DNA of 64,000 bases, taken from positions 1 through 64,000 of the forward strand of contig NZ_WXVU01000009.1 of NCBI RefSeq assembly GCF_009900745.1, in the 5' to 3' direction. A program made the translations under genes and the position numbers. Of the stretch, positions 61,539 through 64,000 are shown piece after piece. The notes beneath the pieces are model-generated. The model ran no database searches and was not told the DNA's origin. It saw only the letters and a program-made list of their open reading frames with translations. The DNA is from Chryseobacterium sp. c4a (GTDB lineage Bacteria; Bacteroidota; Bacteroidia; Flavobacteriales; Weeksellaceae). The first letter of the stretch is position 1; each line of letters starts with the position of its first letter.

Positions 61539-62387
61539 ATGAGAACAATCCTCGTCCCTATTGACTTTACATCTACTACAGAAAATGCTGTAAAAGTAGC
61601 CGCAGAATGGGCAAAAAATTATAATTATCAAAACATTATTCTTTTAAAAATTGCCGGAGAATCTGAATTTGATTATCTGCATATTGCAGAAGGTCACTCA
61701 TTCGTCAATGAAGAAAGTGTCAATAATCTTTTAGAGAGAACAGAATTACGATTTGATCAGCTAATTAAAATTGTTACAGAGATTTCACCGGAGATAAAAG
61801 TCTCCAGATTGTTAAGTGATTGGGCGCTGACAAGAAGTATCAATGAAGTATTGAAAAATCAGCCATCCATTGAAATGATCATTTTAGGAAGTGATGATTC
61901 TACTTCCACTACCGAAAGCTTTGTGTCCGATAATATTATCAGTATTGCAAGAACAAGTCCCGTTAAAACCCTGATAGTTCCCAATAGCTATCAATACAGC
62001 AATATTAAGAATATTGTGATTCCTTGTGATGTGAATGGGGTTAAAAAGCTTGAAAGACTGTTTCAGCACAAGTCAATTATTCAGAAACAGGATCTACACT
62101 TATCATTTCTGAATATCAATACTAAAGAAAAAACAGAGATCAACCCTGATAAGAAGCAAGAACTTGAAGACTATATTCATCAGCATTTAACAGAAATTCC
62201 CAGCAGTATCCATTACTCCTATGATGACAATGTGATCAACGGGATTTTAACTTTTGCTGTTTCAAACAATACGAATCTTATTATTGCTTTACCGGGAAGA
62301 CATAGTTTCCTTTATTATTTAGCAAACCGAAGTATTTCTGAAGGCCTTTATCAAAACACCAATTTACCTGTTTTGATTTTGAAATAA
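61539..62387 (+). CDS. Universal stress protein, two UspA domains
   Basis: The 282-residue protein starts MRTILVPIDFTSTTENAVKVAAEWA, the classic first strand and helix of UspA. A second UspA half begins near residue 150 (IKNIVIPCDVNGVKKLERLF) and ends LIIALPGRHSFLYYLANRSISEGLYQNTNLPVLILK. The ATP-binding G-2x-G-9x-G(S/T) motif is not clearly intact in the first half. It forms an operon with the MarR gene. The role is general stress. Confidence 0.88.
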   Translation: MRTILVPIDFTSTTENAVKVAAEWAKNYNYQNIILLKIAGESEFDYLHIAEGHSFVNEESVNNLLERTELRFDQLIKIVTEISPEIKVSRLLSDWALTRSINEVLKNQPSIEMIILGSDDSTSTTESFVSDNIISIARTSPVKTLIVPNSYQYSNIKNIVIPCDVNGVKKLERLFQHKSIIQKQDLHLSFLNINTKEKTEINPDKKQELEDYIHQHLTEIPSSIHYSYDDNVINGILTFAVSNNTNLIIALPGRHSFLYYLANRSISEGLYQNTNLPVLILK

Positions 62388-62456
62388 AACTTAGATGTAA
62401 AAATCAGTTTTTGAAACCATCTTTTAAGATAGCTGAAAATAATAATGATAAAAAAT

Positions 62457-62497
62457 GAAATCCGTCTCACAAATAGTGAAACGGATTCTCTTTTTAT
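62457..62497 (+). terminator. Intrinsic terminator of the MarR-Usp operon
   Basis: AATCCGTCTCAC (62459-62470) pairs with GTGAAACGGATT (62476-62487) with one mismatch, then CTCTTTTTATTTT. Confidence 0.85.
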
Positions 62498-62595
62498 TTT
62501 CAACCTGCTTTCTGAAATATAGAGTTCACAACCCATACTTCCCTTCAGGCAGGCTTCCTCATATTTATTTTCAAAATGAAATAAACTTTCACTAT

Positions 62596-63447
62596 TTAAG
62601 AGAGTTCATCTATTATAGCAATGTATTCTGGAAAAACTTGTTTTAAATGATCTAAAAAAGTTTTGCGATCCTTGTCATCTACTGGTAAAGATGTACTGCA
62701 GCCTTCATGAAAACCTGGTGCTAAGCTACAACTGCTTAAATTAAAATCTTCATTTACGACTTTGGCACCAAACCATGTATTTTTGGGAGCAATACCTTGT
62801 AATTTTTCCCCTTTATTGGTATTCCGGCCTATCACTTTAACCGTTGCTGTCTTTTTCTCCAAATCGAAAATATAAATTTGCAATGCTGAGCCATCATGAA
62901 AAAACCATTGCTCGTCCATCGTAAGCTTATGCAATTTTAACTTTGGATGGTTATCTATCAGAATAAAATTCAAAGAATAGGTACTATCTTTGTCTGCTTC
63001 ATGAGTATGATCAATGCCAAAATAACCTACACGATCTACCAATTTAAGTCCCAATTCTTTAATCCACGCTTCTTTAGTTTTTTGCAATGCGAAGTTAACG
63101 GTGGTTCCTAAAATTTCGAATTCATTTGTCGGGCATCGCCATAACCCTTTTTGTGTAAGAATAGGCTGTTGCGATCCGTTTGGCAATTCTATCAATTCGC
63201 GATGATTCAATAAGGGTACTCCAGACTTTCTTACCGCTTCATCATCCTTTACATGCTGCTCTCTGTCATCAATCGTCCCTATAATAGCAGAGACAGAGCT
63301 TCCCACTAATTGGGCAAAGTTTTCATTACAATATACAAATCTGGAATCCACATCTTTTACACAAGTATAGACACCGTCCATATTTAATACAGGACTTGAA
63401 TCCAGACCAATTTCTACAGGTAGAATAGTTTCGATATTATCCATCAT
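62596..63447 (-). CDS. PAS domain fused to a cupin_5 (DUF985) domain
   Basis: The 283-residue protein has a PAS-like domain at residues 20-100 (DGVYTCVKDVDSRFVYCNENFAQLVG, with the I-x-G-x-DD turn) and a DUF985/cupin_5 domain from about 140 (YSLNFILIDNHPKLKLHKLTMDEQWFFHDGSALQIYIFD and NTWFGAKVV ... LAPGFHEGCST). DUF985 proteins are small metal-binding cupins usually found alone. The joined PAS domain suggests sensing. It starts 2 bp after the stop of a GMC oxidoreductase gene, so they are coupled. Substrate unknown. Confidence 0.82.
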   Translation of the reverse strand: MMDNIETILPVEIGLDSSPVLNMDGVYTCVKDVDSRFVYCNENFAQLVGSSVSAIIGTIDDREQHVKDDEAVRKSGVPLLNHRELIELPNGSQQPILTQKGLWRCPTNEFEILGTTVNFALQKTKEAWIKELGLKLVDRVGYFGIDHTHEADKDSTYSLNFILIDNHPKLKLHKLTMDEQWFFHDGSALQIYIFDLEKKTATVKVIGRNTNKGEKLQGIAPKNTWFGAKVVNEDFNLSSCSLAPGFHEGCSTSLPVDDKDRKTFLDHLKQVFPEYIAIIDELS

Positions 63448-63449
63448 GT

Positions 63450-64000
63450 TTAAAATTTAGATTGATCCATTAAAGAAAAAACTTCATTAGACCCAATAGT
63501 ATTACCATTAATATGTTTTTTTTCACCATTGATACTTTCTTTTTTAGCATCCACTGCCTTACCTGCTTTTTTCGCAGCAATTCGTTTATCAGCTAATTGT
63601 AATGCCATTGCCGTCATAGTCAAAGTAGGATTCCAGGCACCACTTTGTGCCCATAATGATGCTCCTGTTATAAATAAATTGGATACAGGTGTTCCTCTAT
63701 TTATCAGTTGATACTCTAAATTTACTACAGGATCAATATCATTATTATTTACTATAGGCAGTGTAGAACCTTCGTGTACCATTGCCGGAACGTGTGGGTA
63801 AGCCGTACGTTTATCTTTATTTACCCAAGAGTTTTGCATTTTAGAGCGTTCCTCCAAATCTTTGACCACATCCTTTCCTAATTGAGACTCTTGATAATAG
63901 TTCAAATCACTATACCAATATTCAGGATCACCAAATAAGAAATCAAGAATATCATAGGTTGCTTTCCCCATATCATCCCATGTCTCTTTATCTATTGAGC
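63450..64000 (-). CDS. GMC-family oxidoreductase, C-terminal part (cut by window edge)
   Basis: The frame is open through the right edge of the window; the first visible Met at 63971 is internal. The end of the enzyme shows the C-terminal GMC domain: NLFITGASLWAQSGAWNPTLTMTAMALQLADKR, in which a His/Asn pair is usual at the active site and Asn is seen in WNPTLT. GMC enzymes are flavoproteins that oxidise alcohols or sugars. It is the upstream partner of the PAS-cupin gene. The FAD-binding half lies outside the window. Confidence 0.82.
   Translation of the reverse strand, partial: SIDKETWDDMGKATYDILDFLFGDPEYWYSDLNYYQESQLGKDVVKDLEERSKMQNSWVNKDKRTAYPHVPAMVHEGSTLPIVNNNDIDPVVNLEYQLINRGTPVSNLFITGASLWAQSGAWNPTLTMTAMALQLADKRIAAKKAGKAVDAKKESINGEKKHINGNTIGSNEVFSLMDQSKF

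Overview
The window is AT-rich chromosomal DNA of a flavobacterium of the Weeksellaceae, most like Chryseobacterium. The evidence is PorQ, TamL and a type IX secretion sorting domain, RHS and tail-fibre-like paralogs of the Bacteroidota kind, a GG-leader bacteriocin-like peptide, and promoters matching the Bacteroidota pattern TTG-N18-20-TAnnTTTG with no need for Shine-Dalgarno sequences. I made the genus assignment from memory of gene families, not from a search.

Layout. 1-243 is the cut-off left end of an IS3-family element. 0.3-5.5 kb (minus) is a contractile-injection cassette: LysM-like adaptor, PAAR-like DUF4280 spike, a large peptidoglycan-attacking effector and an SH3 lipoprotein that is probably its immunity protein. 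5.8-12 kb holds housekeeping genes (FabH-like synthase, frr, pyrH, porQ, cmk) and a small envelope-stress operon (YtxH, holin-like, hypothetical). 12-17.7 kb holds a SpoU/TrmH methyltransferase divergent from tamL, a sanA-like gene, a 2Fe-2S oxidoreductase and a TlpA-like lipoprotein. 17.7-20.3 kb is a FecCD/FecE transporter pair. 20.3-27.2 kb is a MarR-fadB-fadA-acyl-CoA dehydrogenase operon for fatty-acid beta-oxidation. 27-39 kb is mixed: M48 protease, DUF2490, TonB-dependent receptor, uvrA, SDR, bacteriocin-like peptide, lipoprotein hydrolase. 39.3-39.9 kb is a non-coding region with DnaA-box-like sites, two orphan terminators and tRNA-Arg(CCT). 42.2-60.6 kb is one long plus-strand operon: RHS-like shell protein, seven tail-fibre-like paralogs, a T9SS substrate, a second RHS-like shell protein, an RHS protein tipped with a NucA/NucB-type DNase and a putative immunity protein. 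61-64 kb has a MarR-universal stress pair, a PAS-cupin fusion and the end of a GMC oxidoreductase.

Most interesting pattern. Three small ORFs (one PD-(D/E)XK GxxExxY protein, two S23 four-helix-bundle proteins) sit in the gaps of two operons. Each is enclosed by its own long imperfect inverted repeat that begins 0-7 nt after the stop codon of the upstream gene. Removing each unit in thought restores a normal 13-20 nt operon gap. They look like the intervening sequences known from 23S rRNA, but in mRNA. ORF-less hairpins of similar style lie at 11982-12054 and, in frame inside a coding sequence, at 52624-52714.

The second theme is polymorphic toxins: the effector cassette at the left and the RHS-fibre-DNase operon at the right. 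The latter contains recombined fibre paralogs, including an internal-deletion chimera.
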